Positions 47,279-56,021 of a stretch of DNA of 64,000 bases are shown one piece after another (position 1 is the stretch's first letter; every line of letters begins with the position of its first letter). The position numbers were made by a program, and so were the translations under genes. Under the pieces are notes generated by a model. The model was not told the origin of the DNA, searched no databases, and was given only the letters and a program-made list of their open reading frames with translations. The stretch is from CBFHWU01 sp965659665. Its GTDB lineage: Bacteria > Bacteroidota > Bacteroidia > Flavobacteriales > Flavobacteriaceae. The stretch lies in the NCBI GenBank assembly GCA_965659665.1, contig CBFHWU010000011.1:4013-68012 (forward strand), read 5' to 3'.

Positions 47279-49330
47279 ATGTTTAAAACTAGAAATAAAG
47301 TGATAAAAAAAATATTTCCGCTTTTGTTGTTTTCTCTTGTTGGTTGTCAAAGACAACAATCATCAGGATTAACGTTAAATAATCTTTTTAGTGACCATAT
47401 GGTGCTGCAGCAAGATACTTTAGTAAGTTTTTGGGGACAAGCACCCAAAGGAACTCAAGTAATGCTTGAGAGTAGTTGGGGCGAACGGTCAAGCATAATT
47501 GCCGATGATAAGGGGAGGTGGATTGTGCAAATGAACACCCCCAAAGCTGATCATAAAGCGCACCAACTCTCCGTAAAAACTAAAAATAAAACCATCAAAA
47601 TTAAGGATATCCTTATGGGTGAAGTTTGGTTAGCCTCGGGGCAATCCAATATGGAAATGCCCATGAAAGGGTTTAGGTATGGCAGAACTTTTGAGCGGGT
47701 TGAAGGGGCTGAAGAAGAAATTACTATTGCTCATTATTCCGAAATCAGAATGTTTACGGTTAAACGAAATATTGCTTTTCAGCCACAAGAGGAAGCAGAA
47801 GGCAATTGGTCGGTATGTTCGCCAGAAACGTTAAATGATTTTTCAGCGGTTGCCTATTTTTTTGGAAAAAAATTATATCAAGAATTAGGAGTTCCCATTG
47901 GGTTGATTCATTCTAGTTGGGGTGGGTCACCTGCTGAGAGTTGGGCTAGGTTGGATTTTCTAGAAAAAATAAAAGGATTTGAAGATACTTCCCAGCGTTT
48001 AAAGCTTGCAATTGATCCAAATACCCCATATAACAAATGGTTGACCAAACATGAATATGTAAAATGGGATAGCCTTATAGAAGTGGATAAATTTAAGTGG
48101 ATTAATGAAAAAAATATAGATTTTTTGTCTGATGATTTCAATGATGATTCGTGGCAAAAAACAAACCTTGAGGGGATAAGTCAAGCTTTTGAAAAAGATA
48201 ATTTTAATGGAATTGCGTGGATCAGACAACAGCTTGACTTAGACGAAGTTCCTCAAGGCGAGCTGGTTTTTGATTTAGGCAAAACCGATGACCTTTACAC
48301 GCTTTTCATTAATGGCGAAATGATTGCTAGGAAAGAGTATTGGGGAGTGGCCTCAAGTCGATATACTTTTAGTAGTGATCTTCTTAAAGAAGGAAGAAAT
48401 ACCATAGCCGTCCGTTTCATTGATGTTTGGGGTAAAGGGGGGTTAGCAATGGATCAAAAAAGAGGAATTTATAGTGGAGAAAAAAAAATAATATCCTTTC
48501 CTGACCAGTGGAAGTTACAGATTATTTGTTATCTCACAAATGGAGACTTTTATATCCTAAAAAATAGAGGTGATAAAATTGTATTCCCTTCACCAGAGCG
48601 GATGCCTCACCAACCGGGTTCTCCCACTACTCTTAACAATGGTATGATTGCCCCGTTGACTCCCTATGCATTGAAAGGTTTTATCTGGTATCAAGGGGAG
48701 TCGAATCAAGGAAGGGCAGAACAGTATAAAACTCTTTTTCCCGCCGTAATTGATAGTTGGAGAGCACAATGGGGCAGTAAAGATTTACCTTTTTACTACG
48801 TTCAGATTGCTCCTTATGCAGGATATGGATTAAGGACCGAACCCTCTCAAAGGCAGACTTCTGCTGAATTGAGAGAAAGTCAAATGCTCACGCTTACAAA
48901 ACCTCACGTAGGAATGGCGATAACAACAGATATTGGAGATACAGAATTGATTCACCCTCCCAAGAAAAAACCTGTGGGAGACCGTTTGGCTCTATGGGCA
49001 TTGGCCAAAGATTATGGCTATACGGATTTAGTTTATAGTGGCCCTATTTACAAATCCGTTGATTTTATTAACGGAAAAGCCTTGGTTTCATTTGACCATG
49101 CAGGTTCAGGGTTGTACTGCCCCGACAATGATATCAAACATTTTGAGATAGCAGGTCAGGATGGAAAATATGTTCCAGCCAAAGCAAAAATAATCGACAA
49201 AAAAGTATGGGTTTGGTCCCGTAAAGTCCCCCAACCCAAAGCTGTGAGGTTAGGGTGGGAAAATTATATAGAAATTAATTTGTTCAACAAAGAGGGATTG
49301 CCTGCCTCATCTTTTAGATCAATGGAGTAA
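47279..49330 (+). CDS. CE20-type sialate O-acetylesterase-like lipoprotein (PUL2)
   Basis: A 683-residue esterase with lipobox LFSLVGC (C23). The nucleophile is S123 in GEVWLASGQSNMEMPMKG. The GH2-like inserted domain lies about 290-410 (DSWQKTNLEGIS and LFINGEMIARKEYWG). Further catalytic parts are GFIWYQGESNQGRAEQYK and TTDIGDTELIHPPKKKPVGDRLA. It begins on the base after the sulfatase stop. Removal of acetyl groups from the same sulfated glycan is the natural reading; sialic acid is unlikely here because no sialidase is present. Confidence 0.9.
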   Translation: MFKTRNKVIKKIFPLLLFSLVGCQRQQSSGLTLNNLFSDHMVLQQDTLVSFWGQAPKGTQVMLESSWGERSSIIADDKGRWIVQMNTPKADHKAHQLSVKTKNKTIKIKDILMGEVWLASGQSNMEMPMKGFRYGRTFERVEGAEEEITIAHYSEIRMFTVKRNIAFQPQEEAEGNWSVCSPETLNDFSAVAYFFGKKLYQELGVPIGLIHSSWGGSPAESWARLDFLEKIKGFEDTSQRLKLAIDPNTPYNKWLTKHEYVKWDSLIEVDKFKWINEKNIDFLSDDFNDDSWQKTNLEGISQAFEKDNFNGIAWIRQQLDLDEVPQGELVFDLGKTDDLYTLFINGEMIARKEYWGVASSRYTFSSDLLKEGRNTIAVRFIDVWGKGGLAMDQKRGIYSGEKKIISFPDQWKLQIICYLTNGDFYILKNRGDKIVFPSPERMPHQPGSPTTLNNGMIAPLTPYALKGFIWYQGESNQGRAEQYKTLFPAVIDSWRAQWGSKDLPFYYVQIAPYAGYGLRTEPSQRQTSAELRESQMLTLTKPHVGMAITTDIGDTELIHPPKKKPVGDRLALWALAKDYGYTDLVYSGPIYKSVDFINGKALVSFDHAGSGLYCPDNDIKHFEIAGQDGKYVPAKAKIIDKKVWVWSRKVPQPKAVRLGWENYIEINLFNKEGLPASSFRSME

Positions 49331-49345
49331 TTTATATTGTACATC

Positions 49346-50806
49346 ATGAACATTCAAAAAATTAAATTATTTCTACTTCCTATATGGGTAGTTTTTGTGA
49401 TACCCTCATGTCAAAATAAAGCGGATAATCGCCCTAATATTATTTTGTTGTTGGCAGATGATTTGGGTCATCATGAGCTAGGGGCTTATGGACAAGAAAT
49501 AATTATGACTCCTCATTTGGATGAATTAGCAAAAAAAGGGATGAAATTTACTAATTTTTATGCGGGAAATTCTGTGTGTTCCCCCTCAAGGGCTGTTTTG
49601 CTCACAGGCAGAAGCGCTACTTACGTCCCCATTCGTGGAAACGCAGGATACTTTGGAAACGACAAATGGGAAGGTGTTTATTTGGATGAGAACGAATATA
49701 CGCTCGGAGAAATGTTTAAAGAAGCCAACTATCAATCGGCCTTCATTGGGAAGTGGCATCTTGACAATCCGGACAACCCTGCCACTTGGGCTTACGGTCA
49801 TGGCTTTGATTATGCGGCTCAAGAACAATGGACTGGACGCTTTGGAAAACGAAAATTTCAAAAACCTGGTTTGTGGGTAAATGGAGACAAAAGGCATATC
49901 CCTTATGATTACAATCAACACGACTGTAAAGACGCATTTTACACTGATTTTGCATTTGAGTTTTTGGATCAAAGAGATCAAGATAAACCTTTTTTCTTGT
50001 TTATGTCTTACAGAGCACCTCATTCCTTTGAAGGAGCCATTCGTGATACCTTGTGGTATGCAAAAGAAGACTGGCCAAAAGTGGAGCAGGCACAAGCGGC
50101 TAAAGTCACTTTGCAAGACAAGCAGGTAGGTAGGTTGTTAGAAAAACTAGCTTCCATCAATGAGTTAGAAAACACTATCATTTTATACACCAGTGATAAC
50201 GGCGCACATTTTAGTACTGGTGAAAATGGACATGATCTAGAATTTTTTGATAGTAATGGAAACTTAAGAGGAGGAAAACGCGATTTGTACGAAGGGGGTC
50301 TACGCGTTCCGTTACTCGTTTATTGGAAGGATAAGATAGCTTCGGGAGTAACTTCCGACCACATTTCAGCTTTCCATGACATTATGCCAACCTTTGCTGA
50401 AATTGCTGGATTGGAAAAACCAACCCAATCAAATGGTCTTTCTTTTTTGCCAACCTTACTCCATCAAAAACAAGAAAAACACGAGGTGTTGAATTGGGAA
50501 ATTCAACTGAGCGGTTGGTTTCAAAGCATCCCGGATGGTGGATTTAGACAATCTGCGAGAATGGGTCAATGGAAAGGCGTTCGTTATGGAATAGATGCGG
50601 ATATGGAACTTTACGATTTAAATAATGATGAATCTGAATCTCAAGACGTGGCGCATCATCATCCTGAAATCGTTCATGAATTTAATGAAATATTTAAAAA
50701 TAATAGAGTGAATACTCCTGTTTTTCCATATGGAGGAGTCAAGCAAGATTACAAATCACAAAATAATTATAAAATGAAGAATGGGAAATACATAAAAATA
50801 AAATGA
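49346..50806 (+). CDS. S1-type formylglycine sulfatase lipoprotein (3 of 4)
   Basis: A 486-residue sulfatase with a lipobox-like VIPSC at residue 22. The formylglycine cysteine is C78 in NSVCSPSRAVLLTG. Metal-binding segments are IILLLADDLGHHELGAYG and TSDNGAHFSTGENGHD, with GKWHL in the middle. The sequence GNLRGGKRDLYEGGLRVPLLVYW is typical of the arylsulfatase A-like group. The ATG at 49346 is preferred over TTG at 49337. It lies 15 bases after the CE20 gene, in the same operon. Confidence 0.92.
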   Translation: MNIQKIKLFLLPIWVVFVIPSCQNKADNRPNIILLLADDLGHHELGAYGQEIIMTPHLDELAKKGMKFTNFYAGNSVCSPSRAVLLTGRSATYVPIRGNAGYFGNDKWEGVYLDENEYTLGEMFKEANYQSAFIGKWHLDNPDNPATWAYGHGFDYAAQEQWTGRFGKRKFQKPGLWVNGDKRHIPYDYNQHDCKDAFYTDFAFEFLDQRDQDKPFFLFMSYRAPHSFEGAIRDTLWYAKEDWPKVEQAQAAKVTLQDKQVGRLLEKLASINELENTIILYTSDNGAHFSTGENGHDLEFFDSNGNLRGGKRDLYEGGLRVPLLVYWKDKIASGVTSDHISAFHDIMPTFAEIAGLEKPTQSNGLSFLPTLLHQKQEKHEVLNWEIQLSGWFQSIPDGGFRQSARMGQWKGVRYGIDADMELYDLNNDESESQDVAHHHPEIVHEFNEIFKNNRVNTPVFPYGGVKQDYKSQNNYKMKNGKYIKIK

Positions 50807-50869
50807 TAATTACCACTTCTATTTTACATCAGAAACACCGCCAATTAAAAACCCTTAAAATATATTTTT

Positions 50870-53314
50870 ATGTTTAATACGATGATTAAAAGTTTTTTAA
50901 AATCTCGACCCACAAGTTGGATGTTTTTATTTTTTGCCGCTATTTTCCTTAATAGTTGTTATAAAAAATCTGATGTTATTACAATCAACTCTCCTTCCAT
51001 GATCAATTCCTTAAAAGTGAATGTAGACAATGGTAAAATATTCTATCAAGTAAATCATGGGGATAAAAAAATTATAGTGCCTTCTCAAATGGGTTTGACT
51101 TTTAAATCGGGGACATCATTATCCAAAGATTTGGAAATTGTAAATACCAAATTTACCAAAGTAGATGAAGCTTGGGAACAACCCTGGGGGGAAGAAAAGA
51201 TCATACGAAATAATTATCAGGAGTGTATCATTTCTCTGATATCTGATAACAGCCCCGATCATCAGCTTGATCTCATCATAAGGGCTTATGATGACGGGGT
51301 TGCTTTCAGATATCATATAAAAAAACTGGGAAGTACAGAAAACGTGGTCATTTCAGATGAGATAACAGAGTTTAATATAGCCACAGACGCACAATCTTGG
51401 TGGATAAAGGCCTACCACCCAAACAGGTATGAGCAGCTTTATTCAACGTCTCCAATATCTAAAATTGATACCGTGCATACTCCACTAACAATGCGATTTA
51501 GTGATGGAACACATTTGAGTATTCATGAAGCTTCGCTTACCAACTATTCATCCATGCAAATTGTTGGTCAAACATCAACAAAGCTTCATTGTGATTTGGC
51601 TCCATGGTCCAATGGAGACAAGGTACGAACAACCATTCCCTTCAAAACCCCATGGCGTACCATTAAAATAGCGGATTCTGCTAGCGAGTTAATATCCTCG
51701 AACCTTACCCTAAACTGTAATCCTCCGAACCAATTAGGCGATGTCTCATGGATTAAACCTTCGAAATACATTGGAATTTGGTGGGGAATGATTATTGGAA
51801 AATGGACATGGGGAGAAGGGTTCAGACATGGTGCAACTATTGAAAGAGGTAAAAAATATATTGATTTCGCTGCGGAAAATGGTTTTGACGAAGTTTTGAT
51901 TGAGGGAACTTCCGCAGGCTTTACAGGGCTATTTCCTGGAGATACAGTAACGACAAGCTACACCAAAACGACGACTGATTTTGACCTTAAAGAAGTGCAA
52001 AATTATGCCAAATCAAAGGGAGTATCCTTACAAGCCTATCATGAAACCAGCGCAAGTACCTTAAATTATTTAGCTCAAATTGATGATGCTTTTTCTCTTA
52101 TGAAAGAATTAGGGATGCAAAAAGCAAAAATAGGGCATGTTGGAACTATGATGGATAAAGTAGAATATCATTACGGTCAACATGGGGTGAGCTATTACAG
52201 AAAAGTATTGGAAAAAGCGGCAGAGTATAACGTAGCGGTCAACTTCCATGAACCCGTTAAAGATACAGGCGAAAGACGGACCTACCCAAATATGTTAACT
52301 AGAGAAGGAGCCAGAGGAATGGAATACAATGCATGGGGCAATGGAGGGAACCCTGTAAATCATACCACCATCCTTCCATTTACAAGAATGCTGGAGTCTC
52401 CAATGGATTTTACGCCAGGGGTTTTTGATCTGCTTTACCAAAAACTGGATCCCAATACAGCGGATCAAATTCCAGTAAAAATTTCATTTATTGATCAGGG
52501 TAATGGCTATTCTAATGTTAGGTATAAAGGAGGAGAATCATTTTGGCAAACTAAGCCAATGTCTCTTGAGAACAAAATAGAAGGCAAGGACTCCTTAAAT
52601 GTCTGGTCCATAACTGAAATGATGAAACCAGGGGAATGGGAATGGGGGATTACGGTACATGATGTAGTTACGGACAATAATAACATCTGGTTACCAAGCG
52701 TACTCGAACTAGAAAACAGGGCAATAAAGGTATCCAAGAGTGGTAGAGTGTCAGGAGATATTAGTATAACAATTCCCAATCAAGGATTTGACCCCGAAAA
52801 AAGGTTTACTGCCTCAAAGGAAGATATAGAAGCCGTTGGCTCCAATGTATTCGGAAAAACACAAAGAGTGAATACCACTTTAGCTAAGCAACTGGCTTAC
52901 TATGTGGTTCTATATAGTCCAATTCAAATGGCAGCTGATTTTATCGAAAACTATGTTAACCAACCAGCCTTCCAGTTTATTAAAGATATCCCTGTTGACT
53001 GGGAGACTACGAGAATAATCAACGCAGAGATTGGCGAGTTCGTAACTATAGCACGAAAAGAAAAAAATAGTGAAGATTGGTATTTGGGGTCGATTACTAA
53101 TGAACAACCTAGGGATTTTTCAATTTCTCTTGATTTTTTAAATGTCGATAAAAAATATAGAGCCACTATTTATAAAGATGGGGAAGATGCTCATTGGGAT
53201 AAAAACCCAACCGTCTTAACCATTGAAGAACTTACGTTAGTAAATAGTGACAGTTTATCCCTAAAACTTGCTTCGGGGGGAGGTGCTGCAGTAAAGATTA
53301 AACATATTGAATAA
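50870..53314 (+). CDS. GH97 glycosidase, inverting alpha-glucosidase (SusB) type
   Basis: An 814-residue lipoprotein (IFLNSC, C30). It has the GH97 N-terminal beta domain, a barrel from about 300 (KYIGIWWGMIIGKWTWGEG, NGFDEVLIEG) and a C-terminal beta domain from about 690. The barrel matches SusB closely: HETSAS (about 390, base glutamate), NFHEPVKDTG (about 458), RTYPNMLTREGARGMEYNAWG (acid glutamate in RGMEY), and TTILPFTRMLESPMDFTPG. The glutamates of the inverting group are kept, which argues for alpha-glucosidase over the retaining alpha-galactosidase branch. The true residue in this glycan is open. Confidence 0.9.
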   Translation: MFNTMIKSFLKSRPTSWMFLFFAAIFLNSCYKKSDVITINSPSMINSLKVNVDNGKIFYQVNHGDKKIIVPSQMGLTFKSGTSLSKDLEIVNTKFTKVDEAWEQPWGEEKIIRNNYQECIISLISDNSPDHQLDLIIRAYDDGVAFRYHIKKLGSTENVVISDEITEFNIATDAQSWWIKAYHPNRYEQLYSTSPISKIDTVHTPLTMRFSDGTHLSIHEASLTNYSSMQIVGQTSTKLHCDLAPWSNGDKVRTTIPFKTPWRTIKIADSASELISSNLTLNCNPPNQLGDVSWIKPSKYIGIWWGMIIGKWTWGEGFRHGATIERGKKYIDFAAENGFDEVLIEGTSAGFTGLFPGDTVTTSYTKTTTDFDLKEVQNYAKSKGVSLQAYHETSASTLNYLAQIDDAFSLMKELGMQKAKIGHVGTMMDKVEYHYGQHGVSYYRKVLEKAAEYNVAVNFHEPVKDTGERRTYPNMLTREGARGMEYNAWGNGGNPVNHTTILPFTRMLESPMDFTPGVFDLLYQKLDPNTADQIPVKISFIDQGNGYSNVRYKGGESFWQTKPMSLENKIEGKDSLNVWSITEMMKPGEWEWGITVHDVVTDNNNIWLPSVLELENRAIKVSKSGRVSGDISITIPNQGFDPEKRFTASKEDIEAVGSNVFGKTQRVNTTLAKQLAYYVVLYSPIQMAADFIENYVNQPAFQFIKDIPVDWETTRIINAEIGEFVTIARKEKNSEDWYLGSITNEQPRDFSISLDFLNVDKKYRATIYKDGEDAHWDKNPTVLTIEELTLVNSDSLSLKLASGGGAAVKIKHIE

Positions 53315-53369
53315 TATATGCACCCACACCAATGAGAAGCCATATAAATAACTTTAAAAAAAACATAAA

Positions 53370-54758
53370 ATGAAATATTTATTTTTTCTATCAATAGCAG
53401 TATTAGCATCGTCATGTACCACTTCTAGTCCTGCTCCTCCGAATGTCATTATTATTTTCACCGATGATCAAGGATATGGTGATTTGAGTTCGTACGGTTC
53501 CAAAACCATAAAAACCCCCCATATTGATGCTTTGGGAGCAGGTGGAGCGATCTTAACAGATTTCATGAACGCTTCTTCGATTTGTTCACCGTCTCGAGCA
53601 GCACTTTTGACGGGCTCATATCCAACAAGGGCAGGAGTTGTTAAAGTACTTTGGCCAGAAGGCGTAGGAGGTTTTGGAGGAAGTAACACAGCGCCTGTAG
53701 GGTTGCATCCCAATGAAGTTACAATAGCTGAAGTTTTAAAGGATGAAGGCTATGCCACTGCGATGTTTGGCAAATGGCATTTGGGTGATAATATTGCTTT
53801 TCTCCCTAAACAACAAGGGTTTGACACCTATTTTGGGATTCCATATTCCAATGATATGAACACATCAAAATTACCGCTGTTGATGGACAATGAAGTATTC
53901 GAAATCAATCCAGATCAATCATTACTCACACAAAGATACACGGATTTTGCTATTGATTTTATCCATGAAAACCCCGGCGACCAACCCTTTTTTATTTATA
54001 TGGCTCACGCTATGCCGCATGTCCCTATTTTTGCTTCAGACAAGTTTAAGGGTACTTCTAAAGGAAGTGTTTACGGAGATGTGGTCGAAGAAATAGATGA
54101 TAATGTTGGAAGGTTGGTTAAAACACTTCAAGAAAAAAACATTTTTGACAATACCATCATTATTTTTACTTCTGACAATGGTCCGTGGCTAAGTTTTGGA
54201 AATCACGCTGGTACTTCTGGTGAATTACGTGGTGGTAAGTTTGATGTCTTTGAAGGCGGATATCGTGTACCTTGTGTTATCTCTTGGCCCAACGTTATTA
54301 CTGCACAAACCAAAATTGATCAGTTGGTTTCGACCATCGATGTATTACCCACTATTTGTGCAGCGACTGGAGCTAAGCTACCCAAAAATAAAATTGATGG
54401 GATTAATGTTTTGGATTTGTTACAAAACAAACCTATGCCTGCACTGGAAGATCGTTTTTTTTATTATCACAAAGAGAGTACACTTTACGGAGTACGTCAA
54501 GGCAATTGGAAATATTTAGCCCCTTCAACGTTTAACGATATTCATACACCCGGCGAGGATGGAAAAGTCGGAGCTTCTACTTGGCAAATGGACCATCCAG
54601 AATCTCTATATGACCTTAATACAGATTTAAGAGAACTGGATAATAGATTAGAGGATTTCCCTGAAAAAGCTATTTTTTTAAAGGAAAAACTTGCTCTTTT
54701 CCAATACGAACAAGACCAGAACGGAAGACCTTTGGGAACTTTAGATAACATTAATTAA
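53370..54758 (+). CDS. S1-type formylglycine sulfatase lipoprotein (4 of 4)
   Basis: A 462-residue sulfatase with lipobox VLASSC (C16). The formylglycine cysteine is C72 in SSICSPSRAALLTG. Metal-site segments are VIIIFTDDQGYGDLSSYG and FTSDNGPWLSFGNHAGTSG, plus MFGKWHLGDN and GELRGGKFDVFEGGYRVPCVISWP. It looks like an arylsulfatase A-type enzyme close to those acting on galactose or GlcNAc sulfates, though position specificity cannot be read. It lies 55 bases after GH97 and 18 bases before lgt. Confidence 0.92.
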   Translation: MKYLFFLSIAVLASSCTTSSPAPPNVIIIFTDDQGYGDLSSYGSKTIKTPHIDALGAGGAILTDFMNASSICSPSRAALLTGSYPTRAGVVKVLWPEGVGGFGGSNTAPVGLHPNEVTIAEVLKDEGYATAMFGKWHLGDNIAFLPKQQGFDTYFGIPYSNDMNTSKLPLLMDNEVFEINPDQSLLTQRYTDFAIDFIHENPGDQPFFIYMAHAMPHVPIFASDKFKGTSKGSVYGDVVEEIDDNVGRLVKTLQEKNIFDNTIIIFTSDNGPWLSFGNHAGTSGELRGGKFDVFEGGYRVPCVISWPNVITAQTKIDQLVSTIDVLPTICAATGAKLPKNKIDGINVLDLLQNKPMPALEDRFFYYHKESTLYGVRQGNWKYLAPSTFNDIHTPGEDGKVGASTWQMDHPESLYDLNTDLRELDNRLEDFPEKAIFLKEKLALFQYEQDQNGRPLGTLDNIN

Positions 54759-54776
54759 GCCATAATACTGCCGCTA

Positions 54777-55934
54777 ATGTCAATGTTATCTTGTTTCGAT
54801 TTATCGTTTTTTATGTGGCATCCAGACCTTTACTTTTTTAACAACGAATTTTTCGCTTTTAGGTGGTATAGTCTGCTTTTTGTTTTGGCCTTTATTGTAG
54901 GACGCTTTATCGTTGTTCGGTCTTACAAAATGGAGCGAGGGTATGATCAAACGGTGGATACACAAATGATCTTTATGGTTTTAGGAACTTTATTCGGATC
55001 AAGGATGGGACATGTGCTTTTTTATGAACCCGAAATATTGAACAGAGGTTTTTTTCAACTTTTTTTCTTTTGGAAAAGCGGTTTAGCCAGTCATGGTGCT
55101 GCTATTGGTATTTTAATGGCCATGGGGCTTTACTCTTACAAATTTGTACGTAAAGGGATTAAAATAGGAGCTATAGATCGACTTAGACGAGGGTATAACT
55201 ATCTACAAGTGATGGATCGAATGATCATTGCCGTTGCGATTGGATGTGCGCTGATTCGAATGGGAAATTTTGTCAACTCTGAAATTATAGGAGCACCCAC
55301 AGCAAGCGACTTCGGGGTGTTGTTTGTGCAGCCAGTGGAAGATCGAATTAAAGGGCAATTACCTTTTGTTGAACGAGTAATTTTTGAAGAAACAGGAGAG
55401 TTTTATCAACCAGGAAAACCGATTTTAAACACTACGGTCATTTTTGACAACGAGTACTACAAAGAAGACAGAATTCGATCTGCTGTCCAAAAAAAATTGG
55501 GATTTATTTTGCCTGTTAGTACTTATGACTACAGCCATGTAATCAATCCTAAGGGAACTACAATGAATTATAATTTTAGCCGTCATTCCACTCATTTTGA
55601 ACTTAATTTTCAAGCAGTGGGAATATATCGTCACCCATCTCAATTATATGAAGCTATGACCTATTTTTTCATCGGAGTTATCCTGTTTTTGATTTGGAAT
55701 AAACATCGAAAAAGACTTCGACCAGGAAGCTTATTGGGATTGTTTTTTATCACTGCTTTTTCGGGAAGATTTCTTTTGGAATACATCAAGGAAAATCAGA
55801 TTAAAAATGAATTTATTTTCAACTTAAATTTAGGTCAAATGCTCAGCATACCTTTTTTTGTTTTAGGCGTTTACCTTTTCTTAAAAAACCTTAAAGGGAA
55901 TACATTATTTAGAACTTTAGAAACCCAATCATGA
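54777..55934 (+). CDS. lgt: Prolipoprotein diacylglyceryl transferase (Lgt)
   Basis: A 385-residue polytopic inner-membrane enzyme. It transfers diacylglycerol from phosphatidylglycerol to the lipobox cysteine of prolipoproteins. Visible family motifs are KSGLASHGAAIG (the HGG-like loop), GCALIRMGNFVNSEIIGAP (the Lgt signature with R and N) and YRHPSQLYEAM. An insertion between about 195 and 280 (FVQPVEDRIKG to NYNFSRHS) lengthens the periplasmic part, as in other flavobacterial Lgt proteins. The start may be the ATG at 54777 or the later ATG encoding MWHPDLYFF. Placement 18 bases after a sulfatase is unusual. Confidence 0.88.
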   Translation: MSMLSCFDLSFFMWHPDLYFFNNEFFAFRWYSLLFVLAFIVGRFIVVRSYKMERGYDQTVDTQMIFMVLGTLFGSRMGHVLFYEPEILNRGFFQLFFFWKSGLASHGAAIGILMAMGLYSYKFVRKGIKIGAIDRLRRGYNYLQVMDRMIIAVAIGCALIRMGNFVNSEIIGAPTASDFGVLFVQPVEDRIKGQLPFVERVIFEETGEFYQPGKPILNTTVIFDNEYYKEDRIRSAVQKKLGFILPVSTYDYSHVINPKGTTMNYNFSRHSTHFELNFQAVGIYRHPSQLYEAMTYFFIGVILFLIWNKHRKRLRPGSLLGLFFITAFSGRFLLEYIKENQIKNEFIFNLNLGQMLSIPFFVLGVYLFLKNLKGNTLFRTLETQS

Positions 55935-56021
55935 TGAATGAGGTCAAATTAAAAACAGTAAACATAAAAACAATGACAGCCGAGAGGTTGTTTTGAGTCA
56001 TATTTTAAATAAAAATCAAGG

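Noticed and set aside
49586..50116. A 176-codon antisense ORF inside the third PUL2 sulfatase
   Set aside because: It is a shadow of strongly conserved sulfatase codons and has no recognisable domain.
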